A stretch of DNA of 43,989 nucleotides from an uncultured Colwellia sp. (GTDB lineage Bacteria > Pseudomonadota > Gammaproteobacteria > Enterobacterales > Alteromonadaceae): contig CAJXQM010000024.1 of NCBI GenBank assembly GCA_913058145.1, positions 1 to 43,989 on the forward strand. Direction: 5' to 3'. Shown here one piece after another: positions 9,138-17,383 of this stretch. The position numbers and the translations under genes were made by a program. Position 1 is the stretch's first letter, and every line of letters starts with the position of its first letter. Below the pieces are notes generated by a model. It had not been told where the DNA came from. It did not search any database and was given only the letters and a program-made list of their open reading frames with translations.

Positions 9138-10276
9138 TCCTGCTTTCCTTTCTTCTCAGGCGCTTGACTTTGAATGCTGCTGTTATGAGAAACAAGTTCA
9201 TCATTATTATTTTTTATTACTACACTTTGACCTTCCTGCAAACGCTCTGCACCACGAATAACAATTAAATCGCCGGCTTTTATGGTCTTATTAGAATTTT
9301 CACTAGTAACCGATACAAGCCCCCCCATACCAGCCCCAATAACAACGGCAATTTTTTCTGCAGTGATGCCTTGAGTATTTTCATTAACACGAAATACACT
9401 GGCGCCATCACGACGCAACACTAAAGCATCTCGAGGTACGACTAATAGCATTTCACTTGGCCCGTTCGCCACTTGCGCTTTAAAAGCTAAACCTATTGGC
9501 CAATCAAAGGTAGACATATCTAACCTTACTTCCATCAAGTGAGAGCGAGCGTCAGCAACAGGGACTATCGTTTTAATCATGGCATAGCCTAAGCCTAATG
9601 GTGATTCAACTAATAACTGTTTAGCTGCTTTTAAAAACTGATAAGCGACAATAGGAGCAAAAACACTGGCTTCGCTGTTTTCAATTTCCACTAAGCGAAT
9701 AATGGCACTACCATTTTCAACATACTCACCAAGGTTAGCGATACGCTGGGTAACAATACCTGAAAAAGGTGCTTTTAATTGAGTGTAAGCAAGGTTCTGC
9801 TCAGTTTTATCTAATCGTGCTTGTGCAACAGCCACGTCACCTTGCGCAATATCACGCTCAGATATCGCTTTATCTAATTCAGTTTCAGGTGATAATTTTT
9901 GTTTAAATAATTGTTTTTTTCTAACAACTTCATCCGCTAAAAAACGTAAGCGCGCTTGGCTATTGAGTACATTAGCTTGCGCTTCTCTTAATTGGATTTT
10001 TAACTGTTTATCATCAATACGAGCAATCAAATCACCTTGAGTAACACGGGCACCAATAGCCGACAAATAGGTTAATCGACCTGATGTTTCTGCGGCAATT
10101 TTAGAGTTGTTTTGGCTAACGACGGTACCTGGTACCGACACGACAGGTGATAGCTTCGTCATTTTTGCACTATCGACATTCACACTAGCAGGAGGGGAAT
10201 TTCGTGCAACTACAGGCTTTTGAACTAAAGCCAAAATAAATAAACTCAAGCATAATGATTTAAATAATATTTTCAT
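9134..10276 (-). CDS. RND efflux periplasmic adaptor (membrane fusion protein)
   Basis: This is the 380-residue periplasmic adaptor that should link the RND pump to an outer-membrane channel. The N-terminus (KILFKSLCLSLFILALV) is a signal peptide or single anchor. A beta-barrel/lipoyl half-motif follows (VVSQNNSKIAAETSGRLTYL, near 55), then a coiled-coil hairpin at about 95-165 rich in Gln, Glu and Ala. The second lipoyl half (LKAPFSGIVTQRIANLGEYV) is near 172. The gene ends 4 bases inside the pump gene, indicating translational coupling. It starts 26 bp after plsY, so all three may be co-transcribed. The C-terminal tail is hydrophilic and charged. Confidence 0.92.
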   Translation of the reverse strand: MKILFKSLCLSLFILALVQKPVVARNSPPASVNVDSAKMTKLSPVVSVPGTVVSQNNSKIAAETSGRLTYLSAIGARVTQGDLIARIDDKQLKIQLREAQANVLNSQARLRFLADEVVRKKQLFKQKLSPETELDKAISERDIAQGDVAVAQARLDKTEQNLAYTQLKAPFSGIVTQRIANLGEYVENGSAIIRLVEIENSEASVFAPIVAYQFLKAAKQLLVESPLGLGYAMIKTIVPVADARSHLMEVRLDMSTFDWPIGLAFKAQVANGPSEMLLVVPRDALVLRRDGASVFRVNENTQGITAEKIAVVIGAGMGGLVSVTSENSNKTIKAGDLIVIRGAERLQEGQSVVIKNNNDELVSHNSSIQSQAPEKKGKQE

Positions 10277-10302
10277 GACGTTCCTAAAAAGATGATAGCC
10301 GT

Positions 10303-10917
10303 TTATGAGTAATTAATTTTAGTGGTAATTTTACTTTCTGTACCTTTAAGCAAACGAAGAATGTTATCTTTATGGCGAAAAATAATTAACGCGCTTAGCA
10401 TCAACGTAGGATACACATAAAGTGGCTTTAAAAAAAACACGTACAGTGGCGCAATTGATACCGTAATGATTGCCGCTAAACTTGAATATTTAGTCAATTT
10501 AGCGACCAAAACCCAAGTAATAACAAGTAAAGCACCTAAGCTAAAACCTATGGGCAATAATGTACCTAGTGCAGTGGCTACCGCTTTGCCGCCTTGAAAG
10601 TTAAAGAATAAGGGATACATATGCCCTAAACAAGCAGCGACACCAATAATGCCTAAATATAAGGGTTCTCTTTCTAAAAAGTGAGCGTATAAAAAATAAG
10701 CTCCCCAAACGGGAATCGTGCCTTTTAGTATGTCTAAAAACAACACCGTAGCGGCTGTTAATTTATTGCTGATTCTTAAAACATTAGTGGCTCCAGGATT
10801 ATGCGAACCCGTGGTGCGAGGGTCGGGTAAACCAAGCATTTTGCAAATTAAAATAGCACTAGAAATTGAACCAATTAAATAAGCAGTAATAATCATGGCA
10901 AGCGTTAATAGCAACAT
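10303..10917 (-). CDS. plsY: Glycerol-3-phosphate acyltransferase PlsY
   Basis: PlsY is an integral inner-membrane enzyme that acylates glycerol-3-phosphate with acyl-phosphate, the first step of phospholipid synthesis in the PlsX/PlsY route. The 204-residue protein has about five hydrophobic helices and the family's conserved motifs: GSISSAIL near the N-terminus, the [12 protein letters not shown] block, [18 protein letters not shown] in the middle, and [13 protein letters not shown] near the end. It is divergent from folB, as in E. coli, where plsY also lies near tsaD and rpsU. Here the RND/adaptor pair sits between plsY and tsaD. Confidence 0.97.
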   Translation of the reverse strand: MLLLTLAMIITAYLIGSISSAILICKMLGLPDPRTTGSHNPGATNVLRISNKLTAATVLFLDILKGTIPVWGAYFLYAHFLEREPLYLGIIGVAACLGHMYPLFFNFQGGKAVATALGTLLPIGFSLGALLVITWVLVAKLTKYSSLAAIITVSIAPLYVFFLKPLYVYPTLMLSALIIFRHKDNILRLLKGTESKITTKINYS

Positions 10918-10986
10918 GGCAATCTAAATTTTTCAAAAAATTAACATTATTCGTCATTCTATCTTGTTATCTGCTAGTTTTTCTAC

Positions 10987-10998
10987 ACCTGCGCAGGT
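10987..10998. promoter_or_regulatory. 12-bp perfect palindrome between plsY and folB
   Basis: ACCTGCGCAGGT is a perfect dyad in the 173-bp divergent spacer, about 70 bp ahead of plsY and 90 bp ahead of folB. It could be an operator, but no regulator is identified and a short palindrome can arise by chance. Confidence 0.25.
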
Positions 10999-11022
10999 AA
11001 ACTCAGCTTTTATTTTGTAACA

Positions 11023-11058
11023 ATACCAATTGAGGCAATTCATTGCCTCAATTGGTAT
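11023..11058. repeat. 17-bp perfect inverted repeat with ATACCAATTG ends
   Basis: The arms are 11023-11039 (ATACCAATTGAGGCAAT) and 11042-11058, perfectly complementary around a 2-nt centre, located 32 bp before folB. The ATACCAATTG terminus matches the end of the MITE-like element at 30394-30553, so this may be a minimal or collapsed copy of that family. Transcribed, it would form a strong hairpin in the folB leader. Confidence 0.85.
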
Positions 11059-11090
11059 AAATTTTCAAAAAATAATTTAACGGAAAATTC

Positions 11091-11462
11091 ATGGATAAAG
11101 TTTTTATCAAAGGTTTGCATATTCAAACAACTATTGGTTTTTTTCAATGGGAAAAAGAAATCAAACAAACCTTAGTTATCGATGTTGCTATGGCATGGGA
11201 TACCGCCAATGCAGCAAAAAATGATGAATTAGCTAAAACGTTGGATTATGCTGAGATATCAATAGCAATAGAAACATTTGCTAATGAAAATCCGGTTGAC
11301 TTAATAGAAACATTAGCTGAACGGATGGCCGCCTTTTTAATGTCTAAATTTCATATTCCTTGGTTACAATTAAAAATAGGGAAACCCGGTGCGGTACATA
11401 ATGCTGCCACGGTTGGTGTTGAAATTGAACGCGGTCAACTCAATCAAAAAAAATCAAGCTAA
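11091..11462 (+). CDS. folB: Dihydroneopterin aldolase FolB
   Basis: FolB converts 7,8-dihydroneopterin to 6-hydroxymethyl-dihydropterin and glycolaldehyde in folate synthesis. The 123-residue length is typical. Conserved positions are visible: the substrate-binding Glu in TTIGFFQWEKE (near 22), Tyr in LDYAEIS (near 54), and the catalytic Lys in LKIGKPGAV (near 100). Its stop (TAA) overlaps the folK start by one base, so the two consecutive folate enzymes are translationally coupled. The leader holds a strong 36-bp hairpin. Confidence 0.96.
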   Translation: MDKVFIKGLHIQTTIGFFQWEKEIKQTLVIDVAMAWDTANAAKNDELAKTLDYAEISIAIETFANENPVDLIETLAERMAAFLMSKFHIPWLQLKIGKPGAVHNAATVGVEIERGQLNQKKSS

Positions 11463-11959
11463 TGGCTACTATCTATATTTCATTAGGCAGTAATGTCAAT
11501 CGCGAGTATCATGTTCAACAGGGACTGAACGCCCTTGCCGTTGCATTCGATTTACCTTTTGAACAACTACAACTGTCGTCATTATTTGAAAGTAAAGCGA
11601 TTGGTTTTAGTGGCAATGCCTTTTTTAATATGGTGATAGGAATTCAAACGTCACAGAGTATTGAGCAAGTAGCTATTAAATTGCGTGATATTGAATTCAG
11701 CCATGGCCGCACTAAACATGTCAAAAAATTTAGTCCGCGCACTTTAGACCTCGACTTGTTGCTTTATGATAATTTAATTATCGAGGCACCAGCACAGCTA
11801 CCTCGACATGAAATAGGCACAAATGCGTTTGTCTTATGGCCATTAAGTGAAATCGCTCCAGAAGTAGTGCATCCCATAATAAAGCAAAATTATTATACTC
11901 TTTGGCAAAACTATGACAAAAATCACCAACAACTAAAAATAATTGATAACTGTTGGTAA
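11462..11959 (+). CDS. folK: 2-amino-4-hydroxy-6-hydroxymethyldihydropteridine pyrophosphokinase FolK
   Basis: FolK (HPPK) transfers pyrophosphate from ATP to 6-hydroxymethyl-dihydropterin, the product of FolB. The 165-residue protein carries the N-terminal ISLGSNVNREYHVQ, the pterin-pocket segment GNAFFNMVIG, the signature SPRTLDLDLLLYD with the Mg-binding aspartates, and LPRHEIGTNAFVLWPL, typical of the family. The ATG begins inside the folB stop codon. In many gammaproteobacteria folK lies with panB instead; here it forms a two-gene folate unit with folB. Confidence 0.95.
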   Translation: MATIYISLGSNVNREYHVQQGLNALAVAFDLPFEQLQLSSLFESKAIGFSGNAFFNMVIGIQTSQSIEQVAIKLRDIEFSHGRTKHVKKFSPRTLDLDLLLYDNLIIEAPAQLPRHEIGTNAFVLWPLSEIAPEVVHPIIKQNYYTLWQNYDKNHQQLKIIDNCW

Positions 11960-12076
11960 CGAAAGAAAACGTCAAGGTGCTAGTTCACGTGTTTTGAAGA
12001 CCTGGCTCTTTTTCCAACGCCTAACCCTTACTTATTAACACTTTTAATGCATATAAAAAACTGAGAACAAAACTTA

Positions 12077-12898
12077 ATGAGTACTTTAGAAATAATTATT
12101 TTAGCCTTGCTACAAGGTTTTACCGAATTTTTACCTATTTCAAGCTCAGCTCATTTGATATTACCTTCACAAATATTGGGCTGGCAAGATCAAGGACTCG
12201 CTTTTGATGTTGCTGTGCATGTAGGCACTTTATTAGCAGTAATGCTCTATTTTAAAAAAGAATTAGGTGTTATGTCTGTTGCTTGGTTGGGCACAATCAA
12301 TATTGGCCCAGAAAAAAACAATCGTTCTTTTGATGGTAAATTAGCATGGTGGATTATTTTTGCCACCATTCCTGCTGGCCTATTTGGTTTATTAGGTAAA
12401 GACTTTATTGAAGAACACTTACGTTCAGCCTTAGTTATTGCCGCTACAACCTTACTATTTGGTTTTTTATTAGGCTTTGCTGATATCAAATCAGGCCATA
12501 GAAAAGAACATAAGCCACTTAAAAAATTAGGTGTCAAAGGTGCTATGCTTATTGGTTTAGCACAAGCAATAGCTTTAATACCCGGCACTTCTCGCTCTGG
12601 CATCACAATGACGATTGGCTTAATGTTAGGGTTAAGCCGAGATAACGCAGCACGTTTTTCTTTTTTATTATCTATTCCTGCTATTGCGATGGCGGGTAGT
12701 TACTTAACACTCAAGTTAGTGTTATCAACAGAAGCCGTTGATTGGCAAGCAATTGGGCTTGGTAGCTTACTTGCCTTTGCCAGTGCCTACGCCTGCATTC
12801 ATTATTTTCTTATCCTGTTAAATAAGATAGGCATGATGCCTTTTGTTATTTATCGTTTAATCTTAGGTGTTGGCTTACTATGGTTTGTATTAGCTTAG
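12077..12898 (+). CDS. uppP: Undecaprenyl-diphosphate phosphatase UppP (BacA)
   Basis: UppP dephosphorylates undecaprenyl pyrophosphate to recycle the lipid carrier for peptidoglycan and other surface polymers. Raised dosage gives bacitracin resistance in E. coli. The 273-residue membrane protein has around seven to eight hydrophobic segments and both family signatures: [18 protein letters not shown] near residue 14 and [17 protein letters not shown] near 168. It lies 117 bp after folK on the same strand; folB and bacA are also neighbours in E. coli. Confidence 0.97.
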   Translation: MSTLEIIILALLQGFTEFLPISSSAHLILPSQILGWQDQGLAFDVAVHVGTLLAVMLYFKKELGVMSVAWLGTINIGPEKNNRSFDGKLAWWIIFATIPAGLFGLLGKDFIEEHLRSALVIAATTLLFGFLLGFADIKSGHRKEHKPLKKLGVKGAMLIGLAQAIALIPGTSRSGITMTIGLMLGLSRDNAARFSFLLSIPAIAMAGSYLTLKLVLSTEAVDWQAIGLGSLLAFASAYACIHYFLILLNKIGMMPFVIYRLILGVGLLWFVLA

Positions 12899-12938
12899 TC
12901 GAACCGATACTAGAAAAACTTATTATTCTGGACATAAA

Positions 12939-13793
12939 ATGAACTCAAATATGATTGCAATTAATTTAGAAAACTTCCAACAAGTGGTGTTGGATGAATC
13001 AAAAAACAAACTCGTTTTAGTCGCATTTTGGGCCGACCAAGTACCGGAAAGCATTCAGTTAAGAGATGCCTTAGCTGCAAAAGTACAGCCTTTTAATGAG
13101 CAAATTCTTATGGCAAGTCTTGACTGCCAAAGCCAACAACAAATAGCACAGCAGTTTGCTATTCAAGGTTTACCAACCGCTATATTAGTGAAAGATGGGC
13201 AACCACTTGATGGTATTTCGGGACCACAAACTGATGAAAGTATTGCTACTTTTTTAGATAAACATTTACCTAAAGCTCAAGACATCCTGCTTGCTCAAGC
13301 ACAAACAGCATTAACTAAAAATAAGTTAACCGAAGCACAAAGTGCGATCAATCAAGCTTATGAACTGGATGCCAAACGTGCAGATATTAAACTCGTATTG
13401 ATTGATGTTTATATTCAAACGGGAAATACCGACGAAGCACAAGGGCTACTCGAGACTATCATGATGGTTGATCAAGATAGTTATTACCAAGTATTAGTCG
13501 CTAAACTTGAACTGGCTAACCAAGCAGCTAACTCGCCAGAAATTCAAGCATTAGAAGCGCAACTTGCAAGCAAGCCTGATGATATAGAAATCAAACACCA
13601 ATTAGCGGCACAATATAGCCAAGTAAACCGTCATGAAGATGCATTACTTTTATTGTTTAGACTAATGCAAGCGGGTGATGCTGAAACAAAAGATGACAGT
13701 AAAACATTGTTTTTAGATATATTAAAAGCACTACCTGATGGTGATGTGATTGCAACTAAGTTTCGTCGTAAGTTATATACGCTATTGTACTAA
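12939..13793 (+). CDS. cnoX: CnoX/YbbN-type thioredoxin-fold and TPR protein without a CXXC motif
   Basis: This 284-residue protein has an N-terminal thioredoxin fold (about 1-110) and a TPR-like C-terminal half (about 115-280), the layout of CnoX/YbbN. That protein holds clients under oxidative stress and cooperates with GroEL and DnaK. The usual WCxxC site is replaced by FWADQVPES, so no redox cysteine pair is present, consistent with a holdase rather than an oxidoreductase. The cis-Pro region (QGLPTAILVKDG) is kept. It follows uppP by 40 bp on the plus strand and is convergent with zapE across a repeat. Confidence 0.85.
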   Translation: MNSNMIAINLENFQQVVLDESKNKLVLVAFWADQVPESIQLRDALAAKVQPFNEQILMASLDCQSQQQIAQQFAIQGLPTAILVKDGQPLDGISGPQTDESIATFLDKHLPKAQDILLAQAQTALTKNKLTEAQSAINQAYELDAKRADIKLVLIDVYIQTGNTDEAQGLLETIMMVDQDSYYQVLVAKLELANQAANSPEIQALEAQLASKPDDIEIKHQLAAQYSQVNRHEDALLLLFRLMQAGDAETKDDSKTLFLDILKALPDGDVIATKFRRKLYTLLY

Positions 13794-13852
13794 CACTTCG
13801 AATTTTAGTACCGCACGTTCAGTATATACGGCTGCCTTGTTTAGTCGTTTGC

Positions 13853-13971
13853 CCCTCCTCGACTACTACACGCTCAGGATAAACGGCGTGTTTACCGCTT
13901 GCCTTCCTTCGACTGCTATACGCTCAGGATGAACGGCGTGTTTACCGCTTGCCCTGAGCTTGTCGAAGGGT
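13853..13971. repeat. Dispersed repeat with a 50-bp internal duplication, between convergent genes
   Basis: Two near-identical 50-bp direct copies (13861-13910 and 13911-13960) contain CGCTCAGGAT, AACGGCGTG and TTTACCGCTTGCC. The right edge is GCCCTGAGCTTGTCGAAGGG, the inverted form of the CTTCGACxxGCTCAGG motif. It belongs to the same family as the blocks at 5819-6014 and 29944-30101. Like the first block, it fills the gap between two convergent genes. Confidence 0.85.
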
Positions 13972-13979
13972 CGCATTGC

Positions 13980-15095
13980 TTAGGGCAAATGCTCACTGGC
14001 TAAATAATCGTGCGATTGCATTTCCTGTAGACGGCTCAAACAACGTTTAAACTCAAAGCTTAAATTGCCACCTGTATATAAGTCTTCCAGTGGATATTCC
14101 GCTGACATTATAAGCTTAACATTACGCTCATAAAACTCATCAACTAAGGCAATAAAGCGTCTGGTACTGTCATCACTGTCATGACCCATCTGCTTAACAT
14201 TAGCCATTAATACCGTGTGATAAAGTTGACTGATTTCCATATAATCACTTTGGCTTCTAGCGCTTTCACATAACACTGAAAAGTCAAAATAAACGACACC
14301 ATCAGAAACACATACCGTGGGTAATTGGCGATTATTGATTTCAATATCGACACCTTCTTTACCCGCTTCACAAGAAAGCTGCGTAAAATAATGATGCAAA
14401 TTTTCATTTGCTTGTTGATCAAGTGGATAATGAAAAATTTCAGCTTGCTCTAAGGTACGTAATCGATAATCAACACCACTATCAACATTAATGATATCTG
14501 TGTGCTCATTAATCAACTTAATCGCGGGTAAAAAACGTTCCCGTTGTAATCCATTGCGATAGAGCTCATCAGGAATAATATTTGAGGTGGCGACTAAGGT
14601 AACATTATGTGAAAACAACTCTTCAAATAATGTACCTAAAATCATAGCATCCGTTATATCAGAAACAAAAAACTCATCAAAGCAAATGATTTGAGTTTCG
14701 CTGGCAAACTTTTTAGCGATAATTTTTAATGGATCTGCCTGCCCTGTTAACCCCTTCAGCTCTTGATGCACTCGATGCATAAACCGATGAAAATGGACCC
14801 GCATTTTATTGTCAAAAGGAAGACAATCATAAAAGGTGTCAACTAAATAGGTTTTTCCCCGACCTACACCGCCCCAAAAATATAGACCTTTAATTGGCTT
14901 TATTTCTGGTTTTGCATAGACTTTTTTCCAGCGATTTAATACCTTTGTAAAACTAGATACTTTAAGCGGCTTAACTTGTAATTCTTCATATAGGCGTTGC
15001 AAATTTTTAACTGCATTTTCTTGTGCAGCATCAAAAATAAAATCATCTTTTGTTAGATCTTGTTTATATTTGTCAATTGGAGAAAGTTTAATCAT
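13980..15095 (-). CDS. zapE: Cell division ATPase ZapE (AFG1-like)
   Basis: ZapE is an AFG1-family P-loop ATPase that acts on the Z-ring during division and under low-oxygen or heat stress in E. coli. The 371-residue version begins at ATG 15095 (MIKLSPIDKYKQDL), matching the E. coli N-terminus. A 21-residue upstream extension from a TTG at 15158 has no family support and is not used. Walker A (GGVGRGKTYLVDTFYD) is near residue 75 and Walker B (IICFDEFFVSDITD) near 140; sensor motif VATSNIIPDELY follows. It is divergent from zapG, another division-linked gene; in E. coli yhcM (zapE), yhcB (zapG), degQ and degS are also contiguous. Confidence 0.95.
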   Translation of the reverse strand: MIKLSPIDKYKQDLTKDDFIFDAAQENAVKNLQRLYEELQVKPLKVSSFTKVLNRWKKVYAKPEIKPIKGLYFWGGVGRGKTYLVDTFYDCLPFDNKMRVHFHRFMHRVHQELKGLTGQADPLKIIAKKFASETQIICFDEFFVSDITDAMILGTLFEELFSHNVTLVATSNIIPDELYRNGLQRERFLPAIKLINEHTDIINVDSGVDYRLRTLEQAEIFHYPLDQQANENLHHYFTQLSCEAGKEGVDIEINNRQLPTVCVSDGVVYFDFSVLCESARSQSDYMEISQLYHTVLMANVKQMGHDSDDSTRRFIALVDEFYERNVKLIMSAEYPLEDLYTGGNLSFEFKRCLSRLQEMQSHDYLASEHLP

Positions 15096-15271
15096 GTTTA
15101 TTTGATCATTAATGGCTTGAAAAAAAAGAAATTGCCAACATATTTTTAATATGGGCAAGTTAAAGCTATAAATAAAAACGCTAGCACTATATTATTGTAA
15201 ACTATAAAAGCGTTATGTTTAACACTGTATTATTCATTATTTTTATTTCCATCTCAATTTAAGGTAACCTT

Positions 15272-15730
15272 ATGACCGTAGTAACCGCATTAGTTGTTTT
15301 CATTATCGGCGCCATCGTGGGCTTTATTGCTAATCACTTCTTATCCTCTTCAAGCCAAGAACAACGCAAATTAGCAGAGCAGGTTAATAAAAGTGAGGAG
15401 GCATTAAGTCAATATAAACTAGATGTTTCTGAACACCTTGAAAGCTCAGCAAAACTATTAGATCAAATGAATGGCACCTGCCAAACCGCAATGAAACAAA
15501 TGCAAGAAAGCACACAGTTATTAAAACGTGCCACCACAAGCGATGCTGATTCCATGCCTTTTTTCTCACAAGAAACTCAAGATCAGTTAGCCCAAACAGC
15601 AGGGCTAAGACACCCGAAAAAAGCAGACAACAACATAGATACTGTCACAGAAGCACCACTAGATTACTCTAATGGTGCAAGTGGCCTTTTTGTGGATAAA
15701 ACACAAATACACGCTTCAAGGGTTGAATAA
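15272..15730 (+). CDS. zapG: ZapG/YhcB (DUF1043) envelope protein
   Basis: ZapG (YhcB) is an inner-membrane protein that links cell division and envelope growth in E. coli. The 152-residue protein has one N-terminal transmembrane helix (VTALVVFIIGAIVGFIANHF, residues 3-22), followed by a long cytoplasmic coiled coil (about 30-90) and a disordered tail. The order zapE, zapG, degQ, degS is the same as in E. coli, which strengthens this call. Its AAGGT ribosome site is 6 nt before the ATG. Confidence 0.92.
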   Translation: MTVVTALVVFIIGAIVGFIANHFLSSSSQEQRKLAEQVNKSEEALSQYKLDVSEHLESSAKLLDQMNGTCQTAMKQMQESTQLLKRATTSDADSMPFFSQETQDQLAQTAGLRHPKKADNNIDTVTEAPLDYSNGASGLFVDKTQIHASRVE

Positions 15731-15852
15731 AGCGAGACCTATAATCATCCATCTGAAATAAAGTGTTACAAATGCCATTTGGTATTTGTGAACTTAATTT
15801 ATATGTTTAAGTCTATCTGTTTAACATTTACGTTTTAGGATAAACTTTCCAT

Positions 15853-17223
15853 ATGAAAAAACCATCGATTGTTCCACTCTCTGCTATTCTCGGCGCCGTA
15901 TTATTTTCTAGCTCATTCGTTATACCAAACGCCCATGCATTTTCAATTTGGCCAACAAGTGTTGAAGGTCACACTATGCCAAGTTTTGCCCCAATGCTGG
16001 AAAAATCCACACCTGCTGTCGTCAGCATTGCCGTAAAAGGCACCCATAAAGTAAAGCAAAATGTTCCTGATATCTTTCGTTTTTTTGGTAAAAAAAATCA
16101 AAATCCAAACCAAGCACAGCAACGACCTTTTCGTGGTTTAGGTTCAGGTGTAATTATTGATGCTAAAGAAGGTTATATTGTTACCAATAATCATGTGATA
16201 GAACATGCAGATGAAATTATTATTACCCTTAAAGATGGTCGTCAGATAGAAGCAAAAAAGTTAGGTTCGGATGTTGAAAGCGATATAGCCTTATTGCAAA
16301 TTGATGCCGATGATTTAACCGAAATTGTTATCGCTGATTCAGATAAGTTACGTGTTGGCGATTTTGCTATCGCCATTGGCAGCCCTTTTGGGTTAGGGCA
16401 AACAGTGACTTCTGGCATTGTTAGTGCGCTAGGTCGAAGTGGTTTAGATATTGAAAACTACGAAGACTTTATTCAAACTGATGCCGCCATCAATAGTGGT
16501 AATTCAGGTGGCGCTTTAGTGAACTTACGTGGTGAACTCATTGGCATTAATACCGCTATTTTAGGCCCTAATGGGGGTAACGTAGGGATCGGTTTTGCCA
16601 TTCCTAGTAACATGATGAATAACTTAGCCAAGCAGATTATTGAATTTGGTGAAGTCCATCGTGGTATATTAGGTGTTTCAGGTCGTAGCGTAAACAGCGA
16701 AATAGCGAAAGCAATGGAGTTAAAAACGAATCAAGGCGGCTTTATTGAACAAGTAATGCCTGATTCTGCAGCAGATGAAGCAGGTATCAAACCTGGTGAT
16801 GTTATTACTAAGATCAATGGTAAATCAATAAAAAGTTTCCACGAATTACGGGGCAAAATAGGTTCTATTGGTGCAGGAAAAAAAGTTAAATTAACGATAG
16901 TTCGCAATGGCAATGAACAAGATTTTAACATTAAGTTAAAACAATCGCAGGCGAGCAATGTTGCCGCTGCCAGTATTCATCGCATGTTTGAAGGGGCAAA
17001 ATTAGAAAATAATAACAATAATACTGGTGTTATTATTGTCGAGGTCGCAGAGAATTCACCCGCGCAATATGTCGGTTTACAATCAGGTGATTTGATTACT
17101 GCAATAAATCGAAACCGTATCAATAATATTGCAGAGCTACGTAATTATCTTAAAGATATGAAAGGTGTTTTTGCCCTAAATATTATTCGTGATAATTATT
17201 CACAATATTTGATGGTTAGGTAG
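15853..17223 (+). CDS. degQ: Periplasmic serine protease DegQ/DegP (HtrA family)
   Basis: This is a secreted HtrA protease and chaperone that degrades misfolded envelope proteins. The 456-residue sequence starts with a Sec signal peptide whose likely cleavage site follows NAHA (residue ~29). The trypsin-like domain carries the triad H114 (TNNHVIE), D144 (ESDIALL) and S218 (NSGNSGGAL). Two PDZ domains follow (about 260-350 and 370-456), as in DegP/DegQ. DegQ is preferred over DegP because degS is next to it and the protein is short. A terminator follows at 17281-17309. Confidence 0.95.
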   Translation: MKKPSIVPLSAILGAVLFSSSFVIPNAHAFSIWPTSVEGHTMPSFAPMLEKSTPAVVSIAVKGTHKVKQNVPDIFRFFGKKNQNPNQAQQRPFRGLGSGVIIDAKEGYIVTNNHVIEHADEIIITLKDGRQIEAKKLGSDVESDIALLQIDADDLTEIVIADSDKLRVGDFAIAIGSPFGLGQTVTSGIVSALGRSGLDIENYEDFIQTDAAINSGNSGGALVNLRGELIGINTAILGPNGGNVGIGFAIPSNMMNNLAKQIIEFGEVHRGILGVSGRSVNSEIAKAMELKTNQGGFIEQVMPDSAADEAGIKPGDVITKINGKSIKSFHELRGKIGSIGAGKKVKLTIVRNGNEQDFNIKLKQSQASNVAAASIHRMFEGAKLENNNNNTGVIIVEVAENSPAQYVGLQSGDLITAINRNRINNIAELRNYLKDMKGVFALNIIRDNYSQYLMVR

Positions 17224-17280
17224 TATCAACTGATATTATTTAGTTTAAAACTTACTATTTAATATGCAATACGAACCAAT

Positions 17281-17309
17281 AAAAGGCTGATTTTTTAAAT
17301 CAGCCTTTT
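17281..17309 (+). terminator. Rho-independent terminator after degQ
   Basis: A perfect 13-bp stem (17281-17293 with 17297-17309; AAAAGGCTGATTT and its complement) has a 3-nt loop and is followed by ATTTTTAG. It lies 58 bp after the degQ stop. degS therefore probably needs its own promoter in the short stretch that follows. Confidence 0.88.
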
Positions 17310-17383
17310 ATTTTTAGTCGTCGTTATATTTTGTGTTAAACTCAAATTAATCATTAAAGTCATGTTCCATTGAGTATTCCCTT

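Noticed and set aside
13750..13932. 60-codon open frame on the plus strand
   Set aside because: It starts inside cnoX in another frame and runs through the dispersed repeat; no ribosome site.
15096..15158. TTG-initiated N-terminal extension of zapE
   Set aside because: The 21 extra residues have no family counterpart; ATG at 15095 gives the standard N-terminus.
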